Positions 26,004 to 35,182 are shown, counted from the first letter of the stretch. The stretch is 64,000 bases of DNA from G965197005 sp965197005 (GCA_965197005.1 OZ239982.1:806001-870000), one strand, 5' to 3'. Notes: generated by a model from the sequence alone, not told the origin. Program-made: numbers and translations.

Positions 26004-26020
26004 ATTTTAATTGTTAAAGC

Positions 26021-26053
26021 AAAGGTCAAGATGAATGTCTTGACCTTTTTTTT
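26021..26053. terminator. Rho-independent terminator, probably bidirectional
   Basis: A perfect 11-bp stem AAAGGTCAAGA / TCTTGACCTTT with a 6-nt loop, followed by eight T on the plus strand. It ends the PilZ gene, and its minus-strand side (TTTGCTTT) could end nadC. Confidence 0.9.
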
Positions 26054-26924
26054 ATTTTACAAAACGCATAGATAAATCAATCGCACGGCAATGTTTGGTT
26101 AGTGCGCCAATCGAGATATAGTCCACACCTGTTAAGGCGACAGCACGCAAATTTTGTACGCTCATATTGCCAGAGGCTTCCAGTTTAATGGAATGTTTAC
26201 CATAGGCTTTAACCTGTTTTACGGCTTGGCGCATGTCCTTTAGGCTAAAGTTATCGAGCATAATAATATCTGCATGGGCATGTATGGCTTGCTCTAATTC
26301 TGTTAGGGTTTCTACCTCAATTTCAACGCTTGCCTCTGCTTTGATTTTTCTTGCTTGGGTAATTGCTTGGGTAATGCCACCTGCTGCCATAATATGATTT
26401 TCTTTAATTAAAAAAGCATCATACAGACCCATACGGTGGTTCTTTACGCCGCCTTGGGTGCAGGCGTATTTTTGTGCAAAACGAAGAGCGGGTAGGGTTT
26501 TACGAGTATCAAGTAAAGTAACCCCTGTATCTGCAACCAAATTTACATATTCTTGGCAGGTGGTAGCGCAGGCAGATAGGGTTTGTAAAAAATTTAAGGC
26601 GGTACGCTCGGCAGTTAAAATAGAACGACTTAAACCATTTAAAGTGAACAACACTTGGTTAGCACGCACCCATTCGCCTTCTTTAACTTGCCAATGTATG
26701 TTAAGGCTTGGGTCTATTTGTCTAAAGGTTTCATCAACCCAAGCACGCCCTGCAATGATGGCTCGTTCACGGCTAATAACTTGCGCTTGGCTGCGGCTGT
26801 TGGCTGCAATCAGTTGCGCACTAATATCGCCGTGGGTTAAGTCGTGACCAATATCTTCAAACAACGCATAAGCCACACTTTGGCTTATGCTGTTTTCTAA
26901 AGAGGGTTGTTGTAAATTAGTCAT
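26052..26924 (-). CDS. nadC: NadC, nicotinate-nucleotide pyrophosphorylase
   Basis: Quinolinate phosphoribosyltransferase (290 aa) making nicotinate mononucleotide in de novo NAD synthesis; cytoplasmic. Seen: the N-terminal EDIGHDLTHGDIS, LDTRKTLPALRFAQKYACTQGGVKNHRMGLYDAFLIKENHI, which holds the substrate-binding Arg/Lys/His cluster, and EVETLTELEQA, IMLDNFS and LEASGNM. Its start overlaps the stop of the upstream symporter gene by 8 nt, implying coupling. Confidence 0.97.
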   Translation of the reverse strand: MTNLQQPSLENSISQSVAYALFEDIGHDLTHGDISAQLIAANSRSQAQVISRERAIIAGRAWVDETFRQIDPSLNIHWQVKEGEWVRANQVLFTLNGLSRSILTAERTALNFLQTLSACATTCQEYVNLVADTGVTLLDTRKTLPALRFAQKYACTQGGVKNHRMGLYDAFLIKENHIMAAGGITQAITQARKIKAEASVEIEVETLTELEQAIHAHADIIMLDNFSLKDMRQAVKQVKAYGKHSIKLEASGNMSVQNLRAVALTGVDYISIGALTKHCRAIDLSMRFVK

Positions 26925-28251
26925 TTTTGCGGTTTAAGAAATCCTTAGTCAGTTTAAATACCACAGGGCTTAATAGTAATAAAGCCACAAGGTTAGGAAT
27001 GGCCATCATGGCATTGAGGGTATCTGCGATTAACCAAGCTAGGTCGAGTTTTTGGTATGCACCAATGGGAATGGCGATAATCCAAATAATTCTAAAGGGT
27101 AAAATGACTTTACTACCAAATAGATATTCGACGCATTTTTCGCTATAAAAAGACCAGCCCATAATGGTGGTAAAGGCAAAAATTGCCAAACCTAAAGTAA
27201 CAATATATTGTCCTATTTCAGGTAAGCCTGAGTTAAATGCTTGAGAGGTTAAATCTGCACCTGATTGACCGCCCTCCCAAGCACCTGATGCGACAATAAC
27301 TAAGCCTGTAATGCTACAGATAATAATGGTATCAATAAAAGTACCTAACATGGCAATGCTGCCTTGGCGCACTGGGTCGTTGGTTTTTGCTGCAGCATGG
27401 GCAATGGGGGCACTACCTAAGCCTGCTTCGTTAGAGAATACACCGCGCGCTACGCCAAAGCGAATAGCAGCCCAAACGGTTGCGCCAGCAAAGCCTCCAG
27501 TTGCAGAAATAGGCGTAAATGCGTGGTTAAAAATAAGTGCAAAAGCCTCAGGAATACGATCTGCATAAATCACTAACAGTACAATGCCGCCAAGGATATA
27601 AGCCACTGCCATAAAAGGCACTAATTTACCTGCTACTTCTGAAATAGAGCGAATGCCGCCTAATAAGACTAAAGCAACCAAAACGGCAACGGCAATGCCT
27701 GTCCATAATTCTGGTATATTAAAACTGGAGTGCATAACATCAGCTACAGAGTTGACCTGTACGCCGTTACCAATACCAAAACCTGCTAGCATACCAAATA
27801 AAGCAAAGGTGGCCGCTAACCAGCGGAAGTTATCGCCTAAGCCATTTTTAATGTAATACATTGGTCCGCCCACATGGTCGCCATTGGCATTTTTTTCACG
27901 AAAATGCACTGCCAATACACCTTCGGCATATTTGGTTGCCATGCCTAAAATGGCAATTAACCACATCCAAAAAATGGCCCCAGGGCCGCCTAAGGCAATC
28001 GCCGTGGCAACCCCTGCAATATTACCTGTACCAATGGTGGCAGATAGGGAGGTCATTAAAGCATTAAAGCCTGAAATGTCGCCCTCGCCAGAGGAATTGC
28101 GGTCTTTCCACAAAAAGCCAAATGCTTTTTTTAAGTTAAAAAAGGTATAACCTTTTAAGCCTAAGGTTAAATATAAACCCGTTATTGCGAGTAAACCCAG
28201 CATGGGCGCACCCCAAACGATGCCATTGAGTGTTTTAATAAAATCAACCAT
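26917..28251 (-). CDS. Alanine/glycine:cation (Na+) symporter, AGCS family
   Basis: 444-residue integral membrane carrier with around ten to eleven hydrophobic segments. AGCS signature: SATIGTGNIAGVATAIALGGPGAIFWMW, then KYAEGVLAVHFREKN, and NEAGLGSAPIAHAAAKT. It imports alanine or glycine with Na+ or H+. GGAG lies 10 nt before ATG 28251. Forms an operon with nadC; the pairing has no obvious metabolic logic. Confidence 0.92.
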   Translation of the reverse strand: MVDFIKTLNGIVWGAPMLGLLAITGLYLTLGLKGYTFFNLKKAFGFLWKDRNSSGEGDISGFNALMTSLSATIGTGNIAGVATAIALGGPGAIFWMWLIAILGMATKYAEGVLAVHFREKNANGDHVGGPMYYIKNGLGDNFRWLAATFALFGMLAGFGIGNGVQVNSVADVMHSSFNIPELWTGIAVAVLVALVLLGGIRSISEVAGKLVPFMAVAYILGGIVLLVIYADRIPEAFALIFNHAFTPISATGGFAGATVWAAIRFGVARGVFSNEAGLGSAPIAHAAAKTNDPVRQGSIAMLGTFIDTIIICSITGLVIVASGAWEGGQSGADLTSQAFNSGLPEIGQYIVTLGLAIFAFTTIMGWSFYSEKCVEYLFGSKVILPFRIIWIIAIPIGAYQKLDLAWLIADTLNAMMAIPNLVALLLLSPVVFKLTKDFLNRKND

Positions 28252-28344
28252 TATTGTTATTCTCCGTGAGTGAAAAGTTTTACTATATACTTAGTTGCCC
28301 TTAAAAAAAAAGGGTTAATTCAAATTCATTTTAGGTAATCGATT

Positions 28345-28911
28345 GTGCAACAATTAAATGCGCCTCAATTTACAGTGCAAAACCATTTTTTACAGCCTGC
28401 TATTCGCTGTCCCTCGCCTAATTTTAATGCCCGCCCGCAAGGGGAAATATCACTTTTGGTCATTCATAATATCAGCTTGCCGCCGAATGAATTTGCAGGC
28501 GGCTATATTGAAGATTTTTTTCAAAATAATTTAGATGTTAATGCCCACCCATATTTTAAACAGATAGGAAACTTACAGGTTAGCGCTCATTTGCTAATTG
28601 ATAGACAGGGTAAAGCCACACAATTTGTTGCGTTTAATCAACGTGCTTGGCATGCGGGTGTGTCTCAATTTGAAGGGCGTGATAACTGTAATGATTTTTC
28701 TATTGGAATTGAGATGGAGGGCACAGATACCACCGCATACACCGATGCTCAATATCAAAGTTTAATTGCAATTAGTCGTTGTCTTATGTTGGCATATCCA
28801 CAAATTACACCCTCTCGAATCACAGGGCATGCACAGATTGCACCTAAACGCAAAACCGATCCCGGTATGGCGTTTAGTTGGCAGCGTTATTTACAAGGTT
28901 TAGGTGATTAA
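28345..28911 (+). CDS. ampD: AmpD, 1,6-anhydro-N-acetylmuramyl-L-alanine amidase
   Basis: Cytoplasmic zinc amidase of peptidoglycan recycling that releases the peptide from anhydromuropeptides and so keeps AmpR-type beta-lactamase induction low. 188 residues. Zn ligands are His41 (LLVIHN) and the His and Asp in ITGHAQIAPKRKTDPG; the conserved HAGVSQFEGRDNCND and FSIGIEMEGTD are present. GTG start 28345 with a TAGGT-like site upstream. Its 3' end overlaps the convergent hydrolase gene by 4 nt. Confidence 0.95.
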   Translation: MQQLNAPQFTVQNHFLQPAIRCPSPNFNARPQGEISLLVIHNISLPPNEFAGGYIEDFFQNNLDVNAHPYFKQIGNLQVSAHLLIDRQGKATQFVAFNQRAWHAGVSQFEGRDNCNDFSIGIEMEGTDTTAYTDAQYQSLIAISRCLMLAYPQITPSRITGHAQIAPKRKTDPGMAFSWQRYLQGLGD

Positions 28912-29972
28912 AGCGGTGCTTTTTTATGTTCATCATGCGTATTTAGCCAGTGTGTAATGCTTGGCCAAACCTCAGTGGGTGCATTTGTACCTGAAATTAA
29001 ATCCATATGTCCGTAGTTGGCTGTATGTCCGTATTTTCTACCAAAACTTTGCCAATCTGTACCAAAGCGGCTAACGGCTTCTGGGGAGCATTGCGTATCT
29101 CTTGAGCCTGCAATTGCTAGGTTTGGAAATTGATAGCCTTTTTCTTGCAGTAATTCAGCATATTTTACAAAATCACGGTTACGCATACCTTCGCCATTGA
29201 TGGCTCTGGCAAGTTCGCTTAATACTTTACCACTGGTTGGTTGCATGGAATTTGCCATCAGTTTACGATAGTTATCCGTGCTCATATTCTCTGCACACAC
29301 ATACATGGGATCAATAAATTTGCGTGAAAAGCGAGTTAAATTGCCAGATATGAGCGCTGTTAAATGAATAGGGGTACGAGTAAAAATAGCGGCTAAGGGC
29401 TTGAGTTTGACAATGCCATTATAAACCGTTTTGCTCTTATGATAATTAAGTGTAGAGCCGATGCTTATACCGCTTTGAATGGGCAAGTCAGGAAATAAAG
29501 CCTGTAGACAGTACAATAAAATACCACCCATGCTATGACCGATAAAATGCAGTTTATGCTTGCCACTTAATTCCAGTACCGCAGATATGGCAGTGGGTAA
29601 ATCTTCATAAGCATATTCATTAAATCCCCAGTTCCATTTTTTATTACTACCACCTATGTTGGGCTTTTCACTTAATCCATGACCTCGTAAATCAATGGCA
29701 TATACATCATAACCCTGTTGAGCTAAGTGCAAACTTAAAGAATGGGTTTTATCCAGATTATAAGCTAGGCGGTTAGAGCCAAGCCCATGACATAAAAGCA
29801 CAGGGTAGGGCTTAGTTACCTTTTCTTTTGGTGTATAAGCACTGATGGCAAGCTCCCAGTCATCTTTGGTTTTAATAAAGTGCACTTGCTGGCTTGCTTC
29901 TTGTATATCCCACTGCTGCATGCGTTTTTTTTCAGCGGGTCGAACGTAACTATCCCAAGGTTTATTATTCAT
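28908..29972 (-). CDS. Alpha/beta-hydrolase
   Basis: 354 residues with the alpha/beta-hydrolase fold: oxyanion segment LLCHGLGSNRLAYNLD, DLRGHGLSEKP, nucleophile Ser in FIGHSMGGILL, and a likely catalytic His in YGHMDLISG. It resembles lipase or polyester-type hydrolases; the substrate is unknown. No signal peptide. Its start overlaps the stop of the upstream SDR gene by 4 nt, so the pair is one operon, perhaps for hydroxy-ester or lipid turnover. Confidence 0.8.
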   Translation of the reverse strand: MNNKPWDSYVRPAEKKRMQQWDIQEASQQVHFIKTKDDWELAISAYTPKEKVTKPYPVLLCHGLGSNRLAYNLDKTHSLSLHLAQQGYDVYAIDLRGHGLSEKPNIGGSNKKWNWGFNEYAYEDLPTAISAVLELSGKHKLHFIGHSMGGILLYCLQALFPDLPIQSGISIGSTLNYHKSKTVYNGIVKLKPLAAIFTRTPIHLTALISGNLTRFSRKFIDPMYVCAENMSTDNYRKLMANSMQPTSGKVLSELARAINGEGMRNRDFVKYAELLQEKGYQFPNLAIAGSRDTQCSPEAVSRFGTDWQSFGRKYGHTANYGHMDLISGTNAPTEVWPSITHWLNTHDEHKKAPL

Positions 29973-30757
29973 TTTTTTCTCACTGTTAATAACATACTGC
30001 GTATCACAATATATTGCTGTAGCTTATTGGGCAATAGCTTTAGTGTTAATGACAATTTATTTAAAAGTCCTGGTATTTTAAGCAAACGCTTTTTATGCAT
30101 AGCATTGACCGCATATTTGGCAACCACATCTGCACGCATCATACCTATACCACTTTTTAAATCTTGCCCTGCATTTTCTAAAAACTCAGTAAATACGCCA
30201 CCTGGACAAACACAGGTTACGCTAGTACCGCTACCTTTAAGTTCATACGCCAATATTTTGCTCAGGGTAATAATATAAGATTTAGTGGCAGCATACACCG
30301 CATAATGGGGTGTAGGTAACAAACCTGTAACTGATGAAATATTTAAAATATAATTTTGTTTGGCAAGACGCTTACTTTGTATAAAATCATGGCAAAGACG
30401 AGTGACCGCAACCAGATTAAGGTTAATATCAGACATCATTTTATCAAAACTTTGCTGTTTAAACGTATCCCAAAAACCAGTTCCAGCATTATTGACCAAC
30501 GCACTTAAATATAAATTTTCTTCTGTCAAGTAAGATTCCACCTTTGGCATTAGCGCATTAAGTTGCTCCTCTTGTGATAGGTCACAACTTAATACTTTAA
30601 CTTTTACTTGCTCTTTAAGGCGTAAATCCTCAGCAATTTCTTCCAATTTTTGTTCACGTCTGGCAACTAAAATAAGATGATACTTTTGGCTTGCCATATG
30701 TTTGGCAATTGCCATACCAATACCGCTAGATGCGCCAGTGATTAACGCTGTTGTCAT
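29969..30757 (-). CDS. Short-chain dehydrogenase/reductase
   Basis: 262-residue classical SDR. Cofactor motif TGASSGIGMAIA at the N-terminus, NNAGTGF, active-site Ser in ISSVTG, and catalytic YAATK. The Arg residues after the second strand (VARREQK) suggest NADP(H). The C-terminal 40 residues are basic and hydrophobic, as in membrane-associated SDRs. AAGGA precedes ATG 30757. Operon with the hydrolase. Confidence 0.88.
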   Translation of the reverse strand: MTTALITGASSGIGMAIAKHMASQKYHLILVARREQKLEEIAEDLRLKEQVKVKVLSCDLSQEEQLNALMPKVESYLTEENLYLSALVNNAGTGFWDTFKQQSFDKMMSDINLNLVAVTRLCHDFIQSKRLAKQNYILNISSVTGLLPTPHYAVYAATKSYIITLSKILAYELKGSGTSVTCVCPGGVFTEFLENAGQDLKSGIGMMRADVVAKYAVNAMHKKRLLKIPGLLNKLSLTLKLLPNKLQQYIVIRSMLLTVRKK

Positions 30758-30928
30758 ACATTGTCCTTATTGTTTATTAATCAGTTATTAAATAAAAAAA
30801 GCAGGATACACAAAATGGCATTAATTTTCAAAAAATCATCTCTTAATAAAGGCTATATGCTTGCACCTTTAGTTATTTTGTGCAAAGGTCTCAAGTCCAT
30901 TTTAATTGACCTTTATTAAGATTTATTT

Positions 30929-32284
30929 ATGCCATCTAACAATCAGGTTGCGCCTACAATTTTAACTGTTAGTCAGTTAAATTCACGAGCTAAACAGCTT
31001 TTAGAAGTCTCTTTTGGACGAGTGGATATTGAAGGTGAACTGTCTAATTTTTCTCGTGCAAGCTCTGGTCATTGGTATTTTAATTTAAAAGATAAGCACT
31101 CAGAAATTCGCTGTGCCATGTTTAAATCTCTAAGTGCAAGGGTTAACTTTGCTCCTCAAGAAGGCGATTTTGTACAGCTTAATGCTCAGGTTAGTTTATA
31201 TGAGCAACGAGGCGCATATCAATTAATTGTACAAAGTATGAAGCCAGCAGGAGAAGGCGCATTATGGTTAGCCTTTGCCGAACTAAAACAAAAATTACAA
31301 CAACAGGGTCTATTTGACTACCAACACAAACAAACCATTAAATCAGTTAGTCAAGTTGGATTGGTCACCTCTGATACAGGTGCTGCCTTACAAGATATGC
31401 TTAGTGTACTAGAGCGCCGTTGCCCACTAATTAAAGTATTTATTTACCCTACCGCAGTACAGGGTAAAGATGCGAGTAAGCAAATTATTGCCGCCATAGA
31501 ACTCGCCAACAAACAGCAAAAAGTAGATTGCCTTATTGTTGGACGAGGCGGCGGCTCTGCTGAAGATTTATGGTGCTTTAATGATGAATCTTTAGCACAG
31601 GCTATTTTCACCTCAAAATTACCAATTATCAGTGCTGTTGGGCACGAAACAGATACCTGCATCAGCGACTTAGTTGCTGATTTACGAGCACCCACCCCCT
31701 CAGCGGCGGCAGAACTCATTAGTCCTGATAGCAAGATTTGGCAACGAGATGTAACGACTTATCGTACACAAATAATGCAAGCGATAGTGCAACAAATAGA
31801 GAAAAAGCATCAGGCTATACGCCATTTAAGCGTTCGTTTGCGTCACCCTAAAGATAAATTACAAAATTTAATGCAACACAATGATCAGCTTGTATTACGC
31901 TTACAACAAGCGTTACAAGCCAAACTAAAACAGCATCGCCACCATTTAGCATTAGCGCAACAAAACTTATTATTTCAACAACCCAAAGAACGCTTATTAC
32001 GACAAAAAAATCACCTGCAATTATTACGGGCTCGACTCCAGCAAATACTACAAAAAACTCAGCAAAACAAACAAAACCAACTGGCGCAACAAGCCAGTTT
32101 ATTACAAAGTTTAAGTCCGCTTAATGTCATAGCAAGAGGTTATGCATTAGCACTAGATGATAAGCAACAAGCACTCACTTCCGTAACAAACATACAGCCG
32201 CAACAAATACTACATATTCGTCTGCAAGACGGTGAAGTGCTTACCCAAGTACAAAAAGTCAGCGTATTTAAAAACTCACCATAA
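30929..32284 (+). CDS. xseA: XseA, exodeoxyribonuclease VII large subunit
   Basis: 451-residue catalytic subunit of exonuclease VII, which degrades single-stranded DNA with the small subunit XseB (not in the window). N-terminal OB fold (VSQLNSRAKQLLE, WYFNLKD, MFKSLSARVNF). Catalytic core VGLVTSDTGAALQD, LIVGRGGGSAEDLWCFND, AVGHETDTCISDLVADLRAPTPSAAAE. A long coiled coil covers about 270-400, then the C-terminal NVIARGYAL motif. Followed by a peptidase gene after 17 nt. Confidence 0.97.
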   Translation: MPSNNQVAPTILTVSQLNSRAKQLLEVSFGRVDIEGELSNFSRASSGHWYFNLKDKHSEIRCAMFKSLSARVNFAPQEGDFVQLNAQVSLYEQRGAYQLIVQSMKPAGEGALWLAFAELKQKLQQQGLFDYQHKQTIKSVSQVGLVTSDTGAALQDMLSVLERRCPLIKVFIYPTAVQGKDASKQIIAAIELANKQQKVDCLIVGRGGGSAEDLWCFNDESLAQAIFTSKLPIISAVGHETDTCISDLVADLRAPTPSAAAELISPDSKIWQRDVTTYRTQIMQAIVQQIEKKHQAIRHLSVRLRHPKDKLQNLMQHNDQLVLRLQQALQAKLKQHRHHLALAQQNLLFQQPKERLLRQKNHLQLLRARLQQILQKTQQNKQNQLAQQASLLQSLSPLNVIARGYALALDDKQQALTSVTNIQPQQILHIRLQDGEVLTQVQKVSVFKNSP

Positions 32285-32301
32285 ATAAAAGAGCGTATCT
32301 T

Positions 32302-33132
32302 ATGAATATAAAAATAGTATCAATCTGTTTAACCCTATGCTTAGCATTTGCTACTAACGCCACAGCAAGCAATGAACTACCCAAAGAAAGCCGAGTACAA
32401 GGAGGTATTGCACTCATTCCTGTAGGTAACAGTGTAAAACCCGCTGTAGTCCGTTTTAATGGCAATCAAGTTATGGTCTTGCCTGATTATGCCGCAGATA
32501 ATCGCTGGTTAGCTATTGTTGGCATTCCTGTTACTCATAAAGGAACACAGGTTAAATTAAAGATTAACGGAGAATTTAAAACCTTTGGTATTAAACGTAA
32601 ATCCTATCCCAAACAATATTTAACCGTAAAAAAGAAACATGCCAACCCCAACAACAAACAGCTCAAGCGCATTCGCCAAGAACAACAGCATATTCGTGCA
32701 GCATTTAAACAATTTAGCCCAAAAATGAATTGGGAGCCGTTTATTTGGCCAGTAAAAGGCGCGTTAAGCAGCCTATTTGGTTTTCAGAGATTTTTTAATA
32801 AACAACCAAGACGGCCTCATAGCGGATTAGATATTGCAGCAGCAAAAGGCACGGCAGTAAAAAGCCCTGCCAGTGGAGAAGTCGTATTAATAGGTGATTT
32901 TTATTTTAATGGTAACTCTGTTTTTATTGATCATGGGCAGGGACTTATCTCAATGATGTGCCACTTAAATAAGATAAATGTAAAACAAGGACAACTGCTT
33001 AAACAAGGCGATATTATTGGTCAAGTTGGGGCAACAGGAAGAGTAACAGGACCACATCTACACTGGTCGGTTAGTTTAAATAACGCACGCATTGATCCAC
33101 TTTTATTAGTAGACAAAGCAAACAACCCATAA
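32302..33132 (+). CDS. Exported M23 family peptidase (LytM domain)
   Basis: 276 residues with a signal peptide ending near ATNATA. The C-terminal lysostaphin-type domain (about 150-270) retains zinc and catalytic residues: PHSGLDIAAAKGT, the His in MMCHLNK and HLHWSV. The conserved WPVKGALSSLFGFQRFFN precedes it. It is expected to cleave peptidoglycan cross-links in the periplasm. Close behind xseA and probably co-transcribed. Confidence 0.92.
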   Translation: MNIKIVSICLTLCLAFATNATASNELPKESRVQGGIALIPVGNSVKPAVVRFNGNQVMVLPDYAADNRWLAIVGIPVTHKGTQVKLKINGEFKTFGIKRKSYPKQYLTVKKKHANPNNKQLKRIRQEQQHIRAAFKQFSPKMNWEPFIWPVKGALSSLFGFQRFFNKQPRRPHSGLDIAAAKGTAVKSPASGEVVLIGDFYFNGNSVFIDHGQGLISMMCHLNKINVKQGQLLKQGDIIGQVGATGRVTGPHLHWSVSLNNARIDPLLLVDKANNP

Positions 33133-33237
33133 CCTAATAGACACATATTTTTATCACTATTTTAGCTTACAGGTGCTTATATTTTTTTTGTATATGTATT
33201 AAAATAAAGACACCAATCACATTTATAAGGCGATAAC

Positions 33238-33489
33238 ATGAGCATAGAAAATCATAATTTACACCACGAATTTCCAGAGTATGACGCACAAATTCATGAG
33301 CTAAAAATGAACGATAAACATTTTTTTCGTTTATTTACAGAATATCACGACCTAGACCGTGATATTCGCAAAATCGAGAATGAAGTAGAAGTCGCCTCAG
33401 ATGAGCGTTTAGAAGAACTAAAAATACAACGAGTTCACTTAAAAGACGAGCTGTATAAAATACTACAAGAAAGTGCAGCTAAAGCATAA
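33238..33489 (+). CDS. YdcH-like DUF465 protein
   Basis: 83-residue all-helical protein. The DUF465 pattern is HHEFPEYDAQIHELKMNDKHFFRLFTEYHDLDRDI followed by a charged second helix. Probably a small coiled-coil cytosolic protein of unknown function. Followed by a clear terminator. Confidence 0.85.
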   Translation: MSIENHNLHHEFPEYDAQIHELKMNDKHFFRLFTEYHDLDRDIRKIENEVEVASDERLEELKIQRVHLKDELYKILQESAAKA

Positions 33490-33510
33490 AAAATCATACA
33501 AAAGCAGATA

Positions 33511-33539
33511 AAAAGCGGAGTGTATACTGCGCTTTTTTT
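33511..33539 (+). terminator. Rho-independent terminator after the DUF465 gene
   Basis: Stem AAAAGCG-AGT / ACT-CGCTTTT (ten pairs, one G-G mismatch) with a GTAT loop and seven T. Confidence 0.85.
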
Positions 33540-33875
33540 ATGCCTATCTATAAAAAAACAAAAAATCAAACTCAAACATAGCATGCCAAAATTAAAGCTA
33601 GCCCCATCAATCCTGAGCGCCTGATTTTTTTGTCAACCCCGTGGGTTTGCATTATCGCCCCCTGAGCGTTCAGCCCAACTAGCCCATCTATCAATGTAAT
33701 ACCCATTAGTTTAAATAAATCAGCCTGTTGCTCTGTGGCAAAGTACATAAGACTAAGGTTAAAGCCGAGAAACAAACGGTCTATCTGTATGTGTATGATG
33801 AGAAATAGGTAGACGCTTATAAAAAATAAAGAGAAACCTGTTAACTAGGTATTAAATTAAATATAGGGAATTAAA

Positions 33876-33955
33876 TTAGCCCTTGGTTTGCCTGATTCGA
33901 ACAGGATCATGCTGGCAATCAACAACCTTTCCAGTAGGAAACCCCCAAGGGCTAA
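33876..33955 (-). ncRNA. Structured small RNA, copy 1 of a tandem pair
   Basis: An 80-nt element closed by an 11-bp stem (TTAGCCCTTGG / CCAAGGGCTAA). On the minus strand it contains a hairpin TTTCC-TACT-GGAAA near the 5' side and a CCTG-TTCGAAT-CAGG arm, like a T-arm, near the 3' side. Both are identical in copy 2, while the closing stem differs but still pairs, which is covariation. It is tRNA-sized, but the arms do not fit a tRNA (12 instead of 7 nt after the T-like arm, no proper anticodon arm). It may belong to the C4-antisense-like class known from phages and multi-copy in Acinetobacter; that identity is from memory and unverified. Confidence 0.6.
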
Positions 33956-33957
33956 AA

Positions 33958-34037
33958 AGTCTTGGTTTGCCTGATTCGAACAGGATCATGCACTAGCGTT
34001 AGCCGTACAACCTTTCCAGTAGGAAACCCCCAAGACT
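33958..34037 (-). ncRNA. Structured small RNA, copy 2 of a tandem pair
   Basis: An 80-nt element, 2 nt from copy 1, closed by AGTCTTGG / CCAAGACT. The inner conserved blocks match copy 1, but the central segment is different and longer. Transcription on the minus strand is supported by a promoter (34045-34072) whose predicted start falls on the first stem base (34037), and by a run of five T right after the closing stem, which could end this RNA. A dual transcript covering both copies is also possible. Confidence 0.65.
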
Positions 34038-34044
34038 GCATGCC

Positions 34045-34072
34045 ATTATAAAAAGACTAAATAAAAATGCAA
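34045..34072 (-). promoter_or_regulatory. Promoter of the tandem small RNAs
   Basis: On the minus strand, TTGCAT (34072-34067), a 16-nt spacer and a perfect TATAAT (34050-34045), then 7 nt to the first base of the RNA stem. It sits 40-70 nt downstream of the stop codon of the 224-residue protein gene, which ends at 34112 on the same strand. Confidence 0.7.
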
Positions 34073-34111
34073 TTATTGGGTGTTTGATAAATAGACAAGC
34101 GTTCCCATACT

Positions 34112-34786
34112 TTACTTTTTGACTCTTCCATATACTTCTTTTGCTTCCCAGTCTTGGGTATGGGTTTTAATTTTTTCTTTTAAAATGCTTCTGACTTTTT
34201 TCTCTAAGGCTTCTTTTTCTGAGTTAAATACAAAGCTGGCATTATATTCTTTTTCTGCATTTTTGACGTAATCGGTTATTAGTTTTTGTTCAAATTTATT
34301 GGTGTTTTTTTTATTTAGATATTTCAGTCCTTTGTGTTTCCAGCCATTTTCTTCAAGGAAGTTTTTGTTTTTTGTGGTAACGATTGTTTCGATATAAATT
34401 TTTGCGTCTATTAATTTTAAAGCACCTAAGTTGTCTACGGCGTATGTTTGTTGCCTAAATCCAAATGGTAGGATTGAGTTTGGCATTCTATCTGCTGCCG
34501 CCCAAAAAGAGTAAAAAATAATGTTATTTTCTATAATTTTATAACTTCCAAGCTGAATGTGGATTGAGCTGCAATCACTTTCTTCTTTAAATAGGGTATG
34601 GGTTAATCGCTTTTTACCTTTTCTATATAGCTCTATGGTTTCATTTTCTGCTCCATATGTGGTATCTGGCTTTGTTTGCATAAAGGAAAAAGACACGCCA
34701 TTTATTTTAATCTTTTGGGTTTGTGCCAACGTATTTAGGGGAATTGTTAGTAACAAGATTAAAAGGTTAAATTTTATTTTTTTCAT
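34112..34786 (-). CDS. Exported protein of unknown function
   Basis: 224 residues, signal peptide MKKIKFNLLILLLTIPLNTLA|Q. The mature part is lysine-rich with no recognised family: a beta-like N-terminal half with one Cys (SDCSSIHIQLG) and a charged helical C-terminus (KEALEKKVRSILKEKIKTH). Overlaps the preceding membrane-protein gene by 20 nt. Periplasmic. AT-rich relative to its neighbours. Confidence 0.6.
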   Translation of the reverse strand: MKKIKFNLLILLLTIPLNTLAQTQKIKINGVSFSFMQTKPDTTYGAENETIELYRKGKKRLTHTLFKEESDCSSIHIQLGSYKIIENNIIFYSFWAAADRMPNSILPFGFRQQTYAVDNLGALKLIDAKIYIETIVTTKNKNFLEENGWKHKGLKYLNKKNTNKFEQKLITDYVKNAEKEYNASFVFNSEKEALEKKVRSILKEKIKTHTQDWEAKEVYGRVKK

Positions 34787-35180
34787 TGTTTGTTCCGGTG
34801 CGGTTGTTTTGTTGTGCTTTGTACCAGCGTGTGTAAAACATGCAGCTTAAAAAAAGCAGCATGCTGCTGATGCTCATTGCCCAACCGTAATAAAAGGCGT
34901 GGGGGGTGTAGATAAGAAGTACGGCAAAAATAAAATAGAGCATGCTGACATAGGCTAGCCATGCGGAGGTGCGTTCGGATTTGCGGTATAAACCTGGAAT
35001 AAAAATGAGCAGGGGAATAATTTTAACTAGCCATACGGTAATGCCTGTTAGCCAGTAACTACTGGTGCTGATGTTGGCATTTTCTGGGGCGGCGGCAAAG
35101 GTGGATATAAGTAGGATAATCCATGTGGCAAGATAGCTGCTAAGTAGGGTTAGGTAGGCGTATTGTGTTTTGTTTTGCAT
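34767..35180 (-). CDS. Four-helix integral membrane protein
   Basis: 137 residues with four hydrophobic segments (LTLLSSYLATWIILLISTFA; YWLTGITVWLVKIIPLLIFI; WLAYVSMLYFIFAVLLIY; YYGWAMSISSMLLFLSCMFY) and a basic C-terminal tail. It resembles short DUF2069-like proteins, but I cannot assign it firmly. Starts 2 nt after the arsC-like stop and is therefore coupled to it. Confidence 0.6.
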   Translation of the reverse strand: MQNKTQYAYLTLLSSYLATWIILLISTFAAAPENANISTSSYWLTGITVWLVKIIPLLIFIPGLYRKSERTSAWLAYVSMLYFIFAVLLIYTPHAFYYGWAMSISSMLLFLSCMFYTRWYKAQQNNRTGTNNEKNKI

Positions 35181-35182
35181 GC

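Noticed and set aside
33572..33860. Minus-strand open frame with hydrophobic segments (TTG-started, ~67 codons, extendable upstream to a TAG).
   Set aside because: It reads like a small membrane protein or a gene remnant, but it has no ATG in the extended part, no ribosome-binding site and no family I recognise; not listed as a gene.
33876..34037. Two tRNA genes.
   Set aside because: Size and a TTCGAAT-containing arm suggest tRNA, but acceptor/T-arm spacing is wrong and no anticodon or D-arm can be drawn.
33876..34037. Integron attC sites.
   Set aside because: Imperfect palindromes of the right size, but the GTTRRRY/RYYYAAC core sites are absent and no integrase or cassette genes are present.
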